64,000 bases of DNA from Chloranthus sessilifolius (GCA_021018995.1 CM037585.1:121858831-121922830); one strand, 5' to 3'. Shown: positions 55,801 through 61,905, counted from the stretch's first letter. Notes: generated by a model not told the origin, from the letters alone. A program made the numbers and translations.

Positions 55801-57214
55801 AACAACATGTTGCAAAGCAGAGTATGCATGTGCATAACACTTACTAGTTAATACTGCTCCTTACTGCAGGTTTATTATTTAATCAAACTCTTTTCTCGGA
55901 TCTTAGATAACCACACTCCTTATATCTGCATCCTCAAATTCGTATATTACCTATTGAGCCTGTCTTTGTGTCTACAAGCTTTGTACAGGATCCAAGTCCT
56001 AGTTATCATAAGTTGGATGATAAGGACATCAATTGTGTTTTTATTGGTTATTCTAGCCTTTCCAAGAGGTATCAGTGATACGATCATCCATCTTGTCGTT
56101 TTATACTTACATGGATGTTTCCCTTTTTAGGATGTTGCATATTCTCTCTTAATAACACTAGGAAAGCTTCTCTAAATGCTCCTTTTCCTATTGCTATTAC
56201 TATTGATCCTCTTTCTTCGCACCAGTAGAAGAAGCAAAAGGACTATCTCACTTCTACTTGTTAAAGGTGGCATGATCATCCCTCTCTCACCCAGCAGCCT
56301 CAGCCCTCCATGCAGGTAACTCCAGTGAGTACTTCTCATTCTTCATTGCTTCCTATGTATGGAACTACTCATCCTCCGACTACTACTCCTTCTAAACTTG
56401 ATATTCCAATTGTTTATCATAAGGGGGGTTCATAAGTTTGTTACCCCTTACCCACTTGCTAAGCTAGTCTGGTATCAAGCTCTATCTCGTTCTCTAGTGA
56501 AGAAAGCAATTGGATGCAAATGGGGGTTTTCATAGTTAAGCATAATTCCGATAGCAGTGTTGCAAAGGCAGGACAAACGGAAAATTCCATCAGAATAGAA
56601 AGAAAGAGTGGTTCAGGAGTGAGGGCCCATGGAAATAAAGCCGTGATTAGATATGTTGACTATCTCATTGTTCTTTGATATACATGTGAAATGTGAAATC
56701 CAGGAACATATAAATTTATAAGAAAAGGAGCCATAAATACTTTGTATATTTCCAGCCAGGAAAGTGTAAAAAGTAAATATGAGCATTGAACCTAGAGAGC
56801 AACTGCTAATAAGCACTTTTAAAGTGAAAGTTGCTTGCTTTATCCAACCAAAACATGCATTTTAAAACTAGAATGAACCATATTTTGTTATTCTACAGTA
56901 ACTAAGGTTATAATCCAATATGAGCAATGAAACAAATATACCTGGAACGCCTATGCATTTAAATTGGATGGATCATATTTGTGTGCTACTGAGATAGGAT
57001 ATTGACAAATTTTCAAATAATATCTCTATCAGTAATGCATTCCCAAGCTTCCATTCAGAACAAATTCCAACATAAACACCAAAACAAAGTTGACAAGTAG
57101 TTGCTTGATGAGCAGAAAATCGGGAAGAAAATAACCTGCCCGTGTTTCAGTTGGATGGAAGCACCTGATTGGAGGATATCCAAAGCTTCAATATACCTCT
57201 GAGCAGATGTGTAC
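10307..57214 (-). CDS. GET4: GET4/TRC35 homologue (tail-anchored protein insertion), 5'-partial, ten exons
   Basis: Cytosolic alpha-solenoid scaffold of the GET/TRC pathway; in yeast and mammals it links the GET3/TRC40 ATPase to upstream chaperones delivering tail-anchored membrane proteins. Exons in transcription order: 57214-57136, 53363-53282, 46934-46784, 46605-46515, 45409-45326, 19687-19641, 19342-19214, 16314-16230, 15525-15445, 10333-10307. All junctions are GT-AG with matching phases: 856 nt, 284 whole residues plus the last base of a split first codon, no internal stop. Landmarks in order: [118 protein letters not shown]. The initiating exon (about 40 residues in homologues) was not found. 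One intron (19688-45325) is 25.6 kb and filled with nested transposons. Confidence 0.95.
10461..10652 (+). mobile_element. tRNA-derived SINE, complete, in GET4 intron
   Basis: Flanked by 14-bp direct repeats agaattctacaaga (10447-10460) and agaattctgcaaga (10653-10666), one mismatch. Polymerase III promoter: A box within tggcatgatggccaagt and B box gtttgaccc (about 10524-10532). The 3' end is A-rich (ttatcaaaaaaac). Partial relatives occur at 283 and 9151. Confidence 0.82.
10806..11115. mobile_element. MITE, second copy of the 4294 family
   Basis: Shares gattgccacttgg, cttcaatggtgtgagat, agatcatttaaacaccat and gtc.gtcaggagccattat with 4294-4741. The left terminus has diverged or been lost. 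Confidence 0.65.
11195..11692. repeat. Tandem duplication, 270-bp period
   Basis: 11196-11465 and 11466-11692 are nearly identical (gaggcattattttacaatgt..., ending gcaataagtgcacgata). The second unit lacks about 45 bp containing caaagcagctgttttaaac. Intronic to GET4. Confidence 0.85.
11693..13486. other. GET4 intron sequence, no gene seen
   Basis: No conserved exon. 12170-12400 repeats the word tattaaatagg several times. Three CACGTG palindromes lie at 12488, 12503 and 12520. 12990-13480 may contain decayed LINE sequence but nothing firm can be said. Confidence 0.5.
13487..13583 (+). mobile_element. Short SINE-like insertion
   Basis: About 97 bp between direct repeats attgccttt (13478-13486 and 13584-13592). 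It has a B-box-like ggttcagtccc and an A-rich 3' end (aataaaaaaac). Confidence 0.55.
14428..14905. mobile_element. hAT element with TAGGG ends, non-autonomous
   Basis: 478 bp flanked by 8-bp duplications agcttaac (14420-14427) and agctaaac (14906-14913), 7 of 8 identical. Ends TAGGGTTGTCCATGGGT and inverted TAGGGATGTCAACGGGT. The interior repeats GACCCGA/GGTCAGG words in both orientations. No transposase. Confidence 0.85.
15445..15525 (-). CDS. GET4: GET4 exon, [12 protein letters not shown]
   Basis: Acceptor ttgtttag, donor gtaaat; 27 codons [20 protein letters not shown] and MFGDFFK, the conserved C-terminal block of plant GET4. Confidence 0.96.
16230..16314 (-). CDS. GET4: GET4 exon, [11 protein letters not shown]
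   Basis: Acceptor catgcag, donor gtggtg. The first A completes Thr; then [20 protein letters not shown] and ...DRESSFDE at phase 0. Confidence 0.95.
16530..17718 (+). mobile_element. 5' LTR of a truncated Gypsy element (approximate)
   Basis: Begins near TGTAATAGTCCCACATCGG and ends before tcaacttgatatcaaagatc, a degenerate form of the initiator-Met-tRNA primer site. It shares gggtttggtgtgaggccaa with the LTRs at 32285 and 38240. 16840-17010 holds three ~56-bp units containing gatcaggctcgctc. Both borders are approximate. Confidence 0.6.
17823..19080 (+). pseudogene. Gypsy gag and protease remnant, 3'-truncated
   Basis: Frames joined by eye give the gag words [20 protein letters not shown] and [20 protein letters not shown], a decayed zinc knuckle ([14 protein letters not shown], last Cys lost) and a protease core [10 protein letters not shown]. 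Several stops (for example a TGA in the Trp position after VFLD). No reverse transcriptase or integrase follows; GET4 intron resumes near 19080. Confidence 0.85.
19214..19342 (-). CDS. GET4: GET4 exon, [11 protein letters not shown]
   Basis: Acceptor cccttgtag, donor gtaagt. The first G completes Met; then [20 protein letters not shown], ending FIVYLLQ plus AC of a split Thr codon. Confidence 0.95.
19641..19687 (-). CDS. GET4: GET4 47-bp micro-exon after the giant intron
   Basis: Acceptor attatctag, donor gtgagt. Encodes [15 protein letters not shown] plus AT of a split Met codon. An inner AG (tatccag) could also be used but would break the frame, so TGC is chosen as the first codon. Confidence 0.94.
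19731..21752. repeat. Segmental tandem duplication, copy 1
   Basis: Starts 44 bp past the GET4 micro-exon and matches 21753-23170: tagcaggagaagaaaatca, tatggaagtttttg, gtgccccaatggtccac, ggatatgacagccc, gggctgctaa and gacgtggcaca occur in the same order in both. This copy contains the 732-bp element at 20950. Confidence 0.85.
20950..21681. mobile_element. MITE-like element with CATGGTTCAAA ends
   Basis: 732 bp; left end catggttcaaaatttcgg, inverted right end catggttcaaacttccgc. Flanks ggcacaga (20942-20949) and ggcatagg (21682-21689) fit an aged 8-bp duplication of ggcacagg, which is intact at the matching unfilled site of the sister repeat (gtggcacaggtgcc near 23098). The interior repeats ttccggaatttt-like words. 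Confidence 0.8.
21753..23170. repeat. Segmental tandem duplication, copy 2
   Basis: Second copy of 19731-21752 without the 732-bp element, expanded by (TA)n and (TG)n tracts at 22292-22310, 22357-22443 and 22555-22580. The sub-unit ccgtgccatgtctgggcaca is repeated around each tract. A third start (ataagaataataaaaatacc) follows at 23171. Confidence 0.85.
22890..23020. repeat. Two-copy 67-bp tandem repeat
   Basis: aaacaaacgacataa.tggct, agtccactacccc.acatcc and aatatacatag.aacacccac occur twice in succession inside duplication copy 2. 23171-24472 has no recognisable gene. Confidence 0.7.
24473..24699 (-). repeat. Copia 3' LTR
   Basis: 227 bp; on the minus strand starts TGTTAGTGTTAAATG and ends CTATCAACTCCAACT. 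The polypurine tract TTGAGGGGGAG (minus strand) abuts it at 24700-24710. About 90% similar to the 5' copy by eye. Confidence 0.92.
24720..27664 (-). pseudogene. Copia pol: integrase, reverse transcriptase, RNase H (3' half)
   Basis: From high to low coordinates: GAG-pre-integrase ([10 protein letters not shown]), integrase core ([28 protein letters not shown]), connector, reverse transcriptase ([34 protein letters not shown], then [11 protein letters not shown]), RNase H ([28 protein letters not shown]). Odd points: YVND instead of YVDD at the catalytic site, several frame breaks, and a 107-bp tandem duplication in RNase H at 25007-25220. Non-functional. Confidence 0.93.
25007..25220. repeat. 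107-bp tandem duplication within Copia RNase H
   Basis: cataacatctca recurs at 25007 and 25114, followed by matching accatga.caat, gcactagagcaagaaac and ttgttccttactcttccaag. The copies differ at about ten sites, so the duplication is not recent. Confidence 0.85.
28105..28500 (+). repeat. Tandem intron-like modules in hAT transposon 1
   Basis: Three units repeat a short exon-like block (cttcttcttcttagcaccgg, caaccctt.c..c) ending in cacag/gtaggg or gacag/gtagga, then a pyrimidine-rich stretch ending ttcctgcag, cctctag or tttctgcag. Each unit therefore has a plausible donor, pyrimidine tract and acceptor. A long T-rich run follows at 28505-28700. Confidence 0.75.
28700..29340. repeat. Satellite units separated by TA microsatellites in hAT transposon 1
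   Basis: Units with gtgtgctcag, cctcagtgctgtcatgttgt and gtatactgaccgtatactta recur between (TA)n tracts at 28706-28736, 28942-28962, 29100-29148 and 29254-29284, ending in (GT)n at 29284-29322. Apparent reading frames here are repeat artefacts. Confidence 0.85.
29440..31770 (+). pseudogene. hAT transposase 1 (BED finger, DUF659, dimerisation region), decayed
   Basis: Pieces in order: BED-type finger (ITCSFCKKE, then HRLKKHLAG) near 29540-29630; DUF659 ([20 protein letters not shown] and [17 protein letters not shown]) at 29826-30101; helical middle (30625-31047) and a dimerisation-type block ([20 protein letters not shown]) after what looks like an intron; then an acidic tail ending at TGA 31768-31770. 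Stops and frameshifts lie between all blocks. The same order is seen in hAT transposase 2. Confidence 0.9.
32848..32860 (+). other. Gypsy primer-binding site
   Basis: TGGTATCAGAGCC, complementary to the 3' end of initiator Met tRNA, four bases after the 5' LTR. Confidence 0.93.
33240..34080 (+). pseudogene. Gypsy gag with zinc knuckle
   Basis: Retrotransposon gag domain ([75 protein letters not shown]), then a CCHC knuckle [12 protein letters not shown]-stop-C with a TAA just before the last Cys, and an acidic linker. Further stops at 33289-33291 and 33493-33495. Closely parallels the gag at 17823. Confidence 0.92.
34100..37560 (+). pseudogene. Gypsy pol: protease, reverse transcriptase, RNase H, integrase
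   Basis: Protease [10 protein letters not shown] (about 34180); reverse transcriptase [43 protein letters not shown], then [11 protein letters not shown] split by a MITE between 35229 and 35447; RNase [31 protein letters not shown] and DALSRR; integrase HH-CC region ([17 protein letters not shown]), catalytic D-D-E in [16 protein letters not shown] and [12 protein letters not shown] 30-bp tandem duplication repeats RTPLDLIP near 37060-37120. Stops are scattered, for example 35128-35130 and 36009-36011. Confidence 0.93.
35230..35446. mobile_element. hAT-type MITE, TTTCGG family, inside the RT catalytic motif
   Basis: 217 bp with perfect 8-bp duplications atttcgat (35222-35229 and 35447-35454). 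Left end caaggatcaaaatgtcgg, inverted right end caaggatcaaaaattcgg. The interior repeats CCGAAA and TTTCGG words. The duplication itself is Phe-Asp coding sequence from YFDD. Confidence 0.95.
37561..37740 (+). pseudogene. Chromodomain-like C-terminus of Gypsy pol
   Basis: Frame-joined reading: [14 protein letters not shown], a stop where Trp is expected, [19 protein letters not shown], then DLIDIYHKR. The pattern (YLVKW-G, then TW-E) fits a chromodomain, which in this superfamily targets integration to heterochromatin. Confidence 0.7.
37763..38780 (+). repeat. Gypsy 3' LTR, uninterrupted
   Basis: 1018 bp, TGACGGGGACGCC...CGCGTCA. Contains a run of gacggac-tcc-tga repeats (37905-38000), telomere-like aaaccctaaaccct words near 38400, and cgagatgggtttggtgtgag. 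It has extra gacgg-cgtccgtgatgaacag units compared with the 5' LTR. Confidence 0.93.
38786..40199 (-). pseudogene. Copia gag and protease (5' half)
   Basis: Starts ATG at 40199: [40 protein letters not shown], then [20 protein letters not shown] of a Copia gag; the zinc-knuckle region keeps HCGK and CYKLHGY-like words; protease block [13 protein letters not shown] with [11 protein letters not shown]. Interrupted at 38785 by Gypsy and continued at 27664. Frame breaks at about 39605 and 39360. Confidence 0.92.
40200..40690 (-). other. Copia leader between primer site and gag
   Basis: Non-LTR, non-gag sequence belonging to the Copia element; contains a 70-codon open frame (40389-40601, minus) with no recognised domain. 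The leader resumes on the other side of hAT 2 at 44179-44280. Confidence 0.55.
41260..43570 (-). pseudogene. hAT transposase 2, decayed
   Basis: Starts at ATG 43570. BED finger [20 protein letters not shown]; acidic and basic linker ([12 protein letters not shown], then [10 protein letters not shown]); DUF659 block [20 protein letters not shown], then [18 protein letters not shown] and [20 protein letters not shown] (42417-42923); middle domain 41916-42185; C-terminal [20 protein letters not shown] and a Glu-rich tail from a TTC repeat at 41306-41340. A TAG interrupts the segment before the BED finger and several frameshifts follow. Confidence 0.9.
43849..43879. repeat. (GA)n microsatellite
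   Basis: About 15 GA units inside hAT transposon 2. Confidence 0.9.
44281..44293 (-). other. Copia primer-binding site
   Basis: Minus strand TGGTATCAGAGCC directly abuts the 5' LTR; complementary to initiator Met tRNA. Confidence 0.93.
44294..44519 (-). repeat. Copia 5' LTR
   Basis: 226 bp; minus strand TGTTAGTGTTAAATG...CAACTCCTACT, colinear with the 3' LTR at 24473-24699. Confidence 0.92.
44525..45325. other. GET4 giant-intron end, no gene seen
   Basis: From the Copia target duplication to the exon at 45326. AT-rich, no conserved frame or clear repeat. Confidence 0.6.
45326..45409 (-). CDS. GET4: GET4 exon before the giant intron
   Basis: Acceptor gttgtacag, donor gtaagc; 28 whole codons [20 protein letters not shown] to NFMGK. 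The next exon in the transcript starts 25.6 kb away at 19687 with CYPGEDD, the expected continuation. Confidence 0.95.
45894..46341. mobile_element. hAT-type MITE in a GET4 intron
   Basis: 448 bp with perfect 8-bp duplications tttgaaac (45886-45893 and 46342-46349). Ends CAAGGTTACCTAATTCG and inverted CAATGTTACCTGATTTG. It carries a tRNA-like stretch with B box ggttcgaatcc (minus strand, about 46035-46060) and repeated aaccgg/ccggtt words. Confidence 0.92.
46515..46605 (-). CDS. GET4: GET4 exon, [10 protein letters not shown]
   Basis: Acceptor ttgctcag, donor gtaggt. The first G completes Lys; then [19 protein letters not shown] and [11 protein letters not shown] at phase 0. It is 180 bp from the preceding exon in transcription order, the shortest intron of the gene. 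Confidence 0.95.
46784..46934 (-). CDS. GET4: GET4 exon, [10 protein letters not shown]
   Basis: Acceptor tctacatcag, donor gtgggt. Encodes [18 protein letters not shown], an acidic GDDDD loop, then a helix ending FLKSAL plus AA of a split Lys codon. The acidic loop occurs in plant GET4 proteins. Confidence 0.94.
46935..48335. other. GET4 intron, no gene seen
   Basis: AT-rich. 47270-47420 repeats tggcatgaatgat-like words (gtccatgaatgat, ggccatgaatgat) about 75 bp apart. No conserved coding block. Confidence 0.55.
48336..48905 (+). pseudogene. LINE fragment (zf-RVT region), plus strand
   Basis: Frames joined by eye resemble the end of plant LINE ORF2: FHVLRAKYG, then [38 protein letters not shown], then [13 protein letters not shown]. 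Many stops. The assignment rests on weak similarity of spaced motifs. Confidence 0.45.
48915..50370 (-). pseudogene. LINE ORF2 C-terminal part, minus strand
   Basis: On the minus strand: [86 protein letters not shown], the zf-RVT region of plant L1-type LINEs, ending [12 protein letters not shown] with a short A run. Frameshifts between blocks and no upstream reverse transcriptase core, so 5'-truncated. A poly-C run at 50265 interrupts it. Confidence 0.85.
51430..52070. repeat. 217-bp tandem pair, second copy split by a MITE
   Basis: 51430-51646 and 51647-52070 share atcatcatgtt.atcagtt, ctcgacattggag.ttccct, cccttaaattaagggt and gatattatgattca.ggttc. Only the second copy contains the element at 51685. 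Confidence 0.85.
51685..51870. mobile_element. hAT-type MITE, TTTCGG family, second copy
   Basis: 186 bp with perfect 8-bp duplications gatccaac (51677-51684 and 51871-51878). Ends CAAGGATCAAAATTTCGG and inverted CAAGGATCAAAATTTCGG, identical over 18 bp. Same family as 35230-35446. Confidence 0.95.
52690..53281. other. GET4 intron, no gene seen
   Basis: AT-rich, no conserved frame; ends at the donor of the exon at 53282. Confidence 0.5.
53282..53363 (-). CDS. GET4: GET4 exon, [11 protein letters not shown]
   Basis: Acceptor tttttgcag, donor gttagg. Encodes [20 protein letters not shown]... to ETL and ends with a single G that pairs with AT of the next exon to make Asp. Confidence 0.94.
53516..53650. 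repeat. Partial MITE related to the GTATCGG family
   Basis: The right end gatacgtatcggtaaaccga-gattttgaaccgtg resembles the right ends at 5652 and 7017, and the interior repeats gatac/gtatc. No target duplication found, so the left end is probably lost or diverged. Confidence 0.5.
53930..54160 (+). repeat. Probable 5' LTR of a truncated Copia element
   Basis: TGTTAGCATTGTAACTC... up to the primer site TGGTATCAAAGCC (54161-54173), about 231 bp. The start is inferred from TGTTAG and from the length of the other Copia LTR. Confidence 0.55.
54174..56570 (+). pseudogene. Truncated Copia: gag-integrase fragment
   Basis: Integrase words in shifting frames: [43 protein letters not shown] and [20 protein letters not shown] (55460-55678); later [20 protein letters not shown] and the start of the reverse transcriptase AIGCKWGF / VKHNSD at 56500-56540. 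The element breaks off there; no 3' LTR. Plus orientation, opposite to GET4. Confidence 0.82.
56571..57135. other. GET4 intron, no gene seen
   Basis: Unique-looking AT-rich sequence between the Copia fragment and the exon at 57136. Confidence 0.55.
57136..57214 (-). CDS. GET4: GET4 first visible exon
   Basis: Acceptor gttacag, donor gttatt. One base completes a split codon, then 26 codons [20 protein letters not shown]... ending KHGQ. The split codon is probably AG+G (Arg), as in homologues. The upstream exon with the initiator Met is not seen in 57215-64000. Confidence 0.93.
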
Positions 57215-58420
57215 CTGTAACATCAAAATCTACACATTGAGTTCCCACCAAGTAATAAAAAATGGCTGTAAGTCGATTAAAAAAAAGCAGAGTTCCTAAC
57301 TAGTAATGCTTGATATCGGGATTGCAAGTAACAAGATACCTCGGGAAAAGAGTATAGAGAAAGGAATATAAAAATGTAGATGATTCACTGATTTCCAACC
57401 ATGCCACCAATAAAATGGTCCTAAAACATCAGCCAAAATTGAGGTGTAAAACTGGTTGAGTAGTCTCTGTAATCACTTGATTCAACTCAACTTGCCCCCA
57501 ACAGGTATGAACACTAGGAACATAATAAGATCGTTAGAAAGCTGTCCTAAACTAGCAAAAGTCATAAAATTTATCAACTCTATACTCCACAAATAAGGGT
57601 CAGTATTTCCGAAATGGTTTAAATTAGTGACCAGCATATTTTATGCAGTGGCCAGTGCATACCGATAATGGAGCACCACATTCTTATCTACCGACTAACC
57701 ACCCTTAAAACCTTAATGACTCTTAGTTGTTAAAATCACACTTCATCTCTTTGATGGAAATTTATATCCCAAGATGACAAGGATGATGTGTACGGGAGGT
57801 AATGAAGATTTGGCATATTATTGCCAATTAAAACAAAAGAATTCTCTGTTGGGAAAAACCTGAACCCTACTGGGTAAAAATCACCAAACATGAGTCACTA
57901 GAAGGAGATCACTATGGGTTTGCGGTGTATCAGGGATCGGGTTGGTGATGTTTTGATGGGGCTCTCGTCATCCTTGAATAATGAAAAAGCTTCTATTGGA
58001 GCTCAATGCAACTCAGTTTCTTTCAATATATAATGGGAATTTGGAATGCCAGAATTTATTGGATTTTATTTAGGCAACTAGTTTTGTTTTATAAAAATAC
58101 GTTTTGAGTCCTACGAATCATCTCCAGATTGCATTACTGTGTGACATATCAAGAATCCCCTTGCTTAGTCATGAGTGTTTCACGCAAATAGGGAACGCAG
58201 ATAATAGATTGATGTTCTATAGCTTAGAGGAAAATTACATTGTAGGACCGACCATGGTATGATATTGGTGCATCACTTTTGGGTCATCGAGAGAGCGGCT
58301 AAGGTGAAGAGTGACCAGAAAAATTAGGTAATATATTATTGGTCTCAACAAGTAATACATATCCCTTGTAAGTGAAGAAATTTTAGTACTTTTGACTTAG
58401 GTTTATGTAAAAAGTCCTCG
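57215..58420. other. Presumed GET4 first intron, no gene seen
   Basis: No exon resembling the N-terminus of GET4 was found on the minus strand. Confidence 0.5.
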
Positions 58421-58429
58421 AGTCGATGA

Positions 58430-59000
58430 TGCAGGACCAACACACTAAAACAGTGTTTGAATTCACGATTGATGCACGATATCAAGGAATAAATTAAAGT
58501 AAAACAAGAAGAGAAAAATAATTATATATATATATATATGGGCCTCACACCCTTGGACTCACTCCAAACCCATCTCGGGAACAAGAAGAATCAAACTACC
58601 ATTAAAAAATTCTCAAGTTCTCAATATTCATTCATTCATCAACTTCACTGAAATAAACTCTCATTACAACTATATATAATAAGAACAGAAACCCGAACTA
58701 CTAAGGATCACAAATAACTCAACCTTCAATCCCCTTTTTTTATATGCGGCCACCTTTTAAGCATCAAACGACGTCTGATTCATGCGAAATTGGTCCTATT
58801 TGAAACCTTATCGATGTAGCTTTCCAACAAGCCAAGAATCGCACAATTCCGACGATTATTGAAGAAGTTATGACCATTTTCTCGTAGGCTGCGTTGAAAG
58901 TGACGAATTTAAGGGTTATGTGCCACAAGTATGTACGTAACTTAAATGAAGAAACTAAAACAAAATTCAACGAGATCAGCTTACACGGTCTTCCAAAAGT
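58430..59000 (-). mobile_element. Gypsy LTR remnant (solo-LTR-like)
   Basis: The minus strand carries cgagatgggtttggagtgag and tgtgaggccca, the same block as in the LTRs at 32285 and 38240, plus a (TA)n at 58523-58539. The flank at 58760-59000 has retrotransposon-like sequence. Borders uncertain. Confidence 0.45.
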
Positions 59001-59091
59001 ATTGGCAAAAGATGAATGAGAATCATTTTCACTCAACGTCTTTTCCATCCAATTAAAACATTGCAGTATTCACCCTATATTCCTCCTCCGC

Positions 59092-59123
59092 CCGCCCCCC
59101 CCCCCCCCCCACCCACCCACCAA
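59092..59123. repeat. C-rich homopolymer and CCCA run
   Basis: cccgcccccc... followed by acccacccaccc. Confidence 0.85.
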
Positions 59124-59909
59124 TTATTTTCTTTTCATAAATTTTTTTGTTTTCAATTTTCTTCCTCTTGTGCTAGCCATCCTATGGGGGAAAAATCACC
59201 TTGTATTCTTGAAGCCATCTGAATAAACTTTCACTCTCAGGCATGAGGTTTGATTCCAACACATCTATATGTGGATATTGGAGGAATAATCCTTGATTTC
59301 AACTAAACATAAACCAATATCTTGAATTTCTAACCAGCTAGGCAGCTACAATCATCACCAACACTCGTGGCATGCCTCATCATTCTTTGGCATTCATAAA
59401 TTTTAAGTTTCTTCAGAACTTAAGGAATCAGCATGAAGAAATTCACAGTAAGCATTCTGAATCAATCTGATGAGAGCAAGAGTCCAAGCAACAATTGGCA
59501 CTCCCCAAATGACCCAAATCCATATTTCTTAATCAGATCCTTCAAGGCACCATTGCCAACTTTCACTCCGCTAAACACGATGCTCGTATAACCTGGCCTT
59601 TTTCCTCCGATATGCATCGTATATACAAGCTTGAAAACGCGGGTTCGAATCTAGAGAGCAGCCAGTTTGTGCATTAAAACCCAGAGGCTAGGTCTGCATC
59701 CCGTCCACCCCTCCCAGCACCCTGTACACACAGGACCAACATTGAGTAATGGCCTTTTTATATATATATCGTATATACAACTTCCGCTTTTTAATGGAAC
59801 AACAGCAACATTTTCTCCTCTCCATATTTCCTCATCAGGTCCCTTTAAGGCACCACCACCATCAACCTTCCATCACTAATTGCAATGCTAGTACAACCTG
59901 GCCTCTTTG

Positions 59910-61823
59910 CAGGGGTGGAGCCATAATTTTTTCATATGGTGGTCATCTAATCAATTAATGTTGGAAAATTGTATTATTTTTTTTTTCTAAGCAAACGCTA
60001 AAAAAATATATATATCTACAAATGAAACTATATACGAAATAAAAGAAAATCATATACATATAGATTAGGTCGTTTCAACAAAATTGACCTAATTCAAAAT
60101 TCCCTCGAAGAATGACTACGAGGTAGTATCATCCTCGTCATCATCCTCCAAAGAGTAGGATGATGTGGTAGGATGTTGCAGGGAGACCGTGAGACCATCA
60201 AAGCTGTTGAACACATGCCTATGATGAACGGGAAGACCCAACATTTTTTTATTTAATAATTTTGATGCCTTTATAATATTATATATGCATTAAGTTTTTT
60301 TTTACTCTTTACATATCTTAGTGAATTGCTCTAGTGGTAGACTTAGTGCTTTGTGAAGGTTAGGTTCTAGGTTCAAACCTTGTTATGTGTAATAAATTTC
60401 TTAATTTTTTTAATTAATTATACTATAACCCATACACCATATATGTGAGTATGTAGCTCTACAACATAGTGGAGCCTGTAAGAGAAATCTCTCTGAAAAT
60501 AAGTCCGTGAAGCACCTAAATAGATGGAGGGGAGCCTAAAAATAGGCCAAAATTGTAGGATTTAGTTTAAAAAATCAAAGAAGAAATATTTGTTCTGAAA
60601 ACAAATACCATAAAAAAGTTTGTTTGAAGATTTTAGATAATTTTGGGTGGTCAATATAATTTTGGATGGATGAGAATCCACTAATATAATTTTGGATGTT
60701 GCAGGGAGCCCGTGAGACCATCAAAGCTGTTGAACATATCCCTATGATGAACGGGAAGACCCAACATTTTTTTATTTAATAATTTTGATGCCTTTATAAT
60801 ATTATATATGCATTAAGTTTTTTTTTACTCTTTACATATCTTAGTGAATTGCTCTAGTGGTAGACTTAGTGCTTTGTGAAGGTTAGGTTCTAGGTTCAAA
60901 CCTTGTTATGTGTAATAAATTTCTTAATTTTTTTAATTAATTATACTATAACCCATACACCATATATGTGAGTATGTAGCTCTACAACATAGTGGAGCCT
61001 GTAAGAGAAATCTCTCTGAAAATAAGTCCGTGAAGCACCTAAATAGATGGAGGGGAGCCTAAAAATAGGCCAAAATTGTAGGATTTAGTTTAAAAAATCA
61101 AAGAAGAAATATTTGTTCTGAAAACAAATACCATAAAAAAGTTTGTTTGAAGATTTTAGATAATTTTGGGTGGTCAATATAATTTTGGATGGATGAGAAT
61201 CCACTAATATAATTTTGGATGTTGCAGGGAGCCCGTGAGACCATCAAAGCTGTTGAACATATCCCTATGATGAACGGGAAGACCCAACATTTTTTTATTT
61301 AATAATTTTGATGCCTTTATAATATTATATATGCATTAAGTTTTTTTTTACTCTTTACATATCTTAGTGAATTGCTCTAGTGGTAGACTTAGTGCTTTGT
61401 GAAGGTTAGGTTCTAGGTTCAAACCTTGTTATGTGTAATAAATTTCTTAATTTTTTTAATTAATTATACTATAACCCATACACCATATATGTGAGTATGT
61501 AGCTCTACATCATAGTGGAGCCTGTAAGAGAAATCTCTCTGAAAATAAGTCCGTGAAGCACCTAAATAGATGGAGGGGAGCCTAAAAATAGGCCAAAATT
61601 GTAGGATTTAGTTTAAAAAATCAAAGAAGAAATATTTGTTCTGAAAACAAATACCATAAAAAAGTTTGTTTGAAGATTTTAGATAATTTTGGGTGGTCAA
61701 TATAATTTTGGATGGATGAGAATCCACTAATATAAATTAGGACACCTAAAGCTTAGTAACAAATTTTTAGAAAGTTTTGGGTGGTCAATTGACCACCCAA
61801 GTCATAACGTGGCTCCGCCACTG
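59910..61823. mobile_element. hAT-type non-autonomous element with internal 523-bp triplication
   Basis: 1914 bp with perfect 8-bp duplications cctctttg (59902-59909 and 61824-61831). Ends CAGGGGTGGAGCCATAA and inverted CAGTGGCGGAGCCACGT. The interior is mostly three tandem 523-bp units. No transposase. Confidence 0.92.
60171..61733 (+). repeat. 523-bp tandem repeat, three copies
   Basis: Units start at 60171, 60694 and 61217 with ggatgttgcagggag. Units 2 and 3 are almost identical (for example ctctacaacat against ctctacatcat); unit 1 differs a little more near its start. Each unit has a tRNA-like stretch: ctctagtggtaga (A box) and ggttcaaacc (B box), so an old SINE is embedded in the unit. 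Confidence 0.95.
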
Positions 61824-61905
61824 CCTCTTTGCCCTAATATGCATCACATATACAACTTCACCTTTGAATAAAAGTAGAACAAAATTTTCTCCTTTCCCAT
61901 GCGGT

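Larger units (their letters stand above)
59500..61905. repeat. Three partial copies of a ~180-bp repeat, one split by the 59910 element
   Basis: Copies at about 59500-59640, 59765-59909 joined to 61824-61850, and 61851-61905 share atttctcctctccatatttc-like, aaggcaccac, gctagtacaacctggcctct and gatatgcatc.tatatacaa words. The minus strand has short open stretches (MRKYGEEK-like) but no recognised domain. Confidence 0.6.

Noticed and set aside
59460-59600. Minus-strand open stretch considered as the missing GET4 first exon
   Set aside because: Its sequence does not resemble the GET4 N-terminus, and relatives occur at 59765-59909 and 61824-61905, so it is a repeat.
60171-61733. CRISPR-like or centromeric array interpretation of the 523-bp repeats
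   Set aside because: Only three long direct units without spacers, bounded by transposon ends and an 8-bp target duplication.
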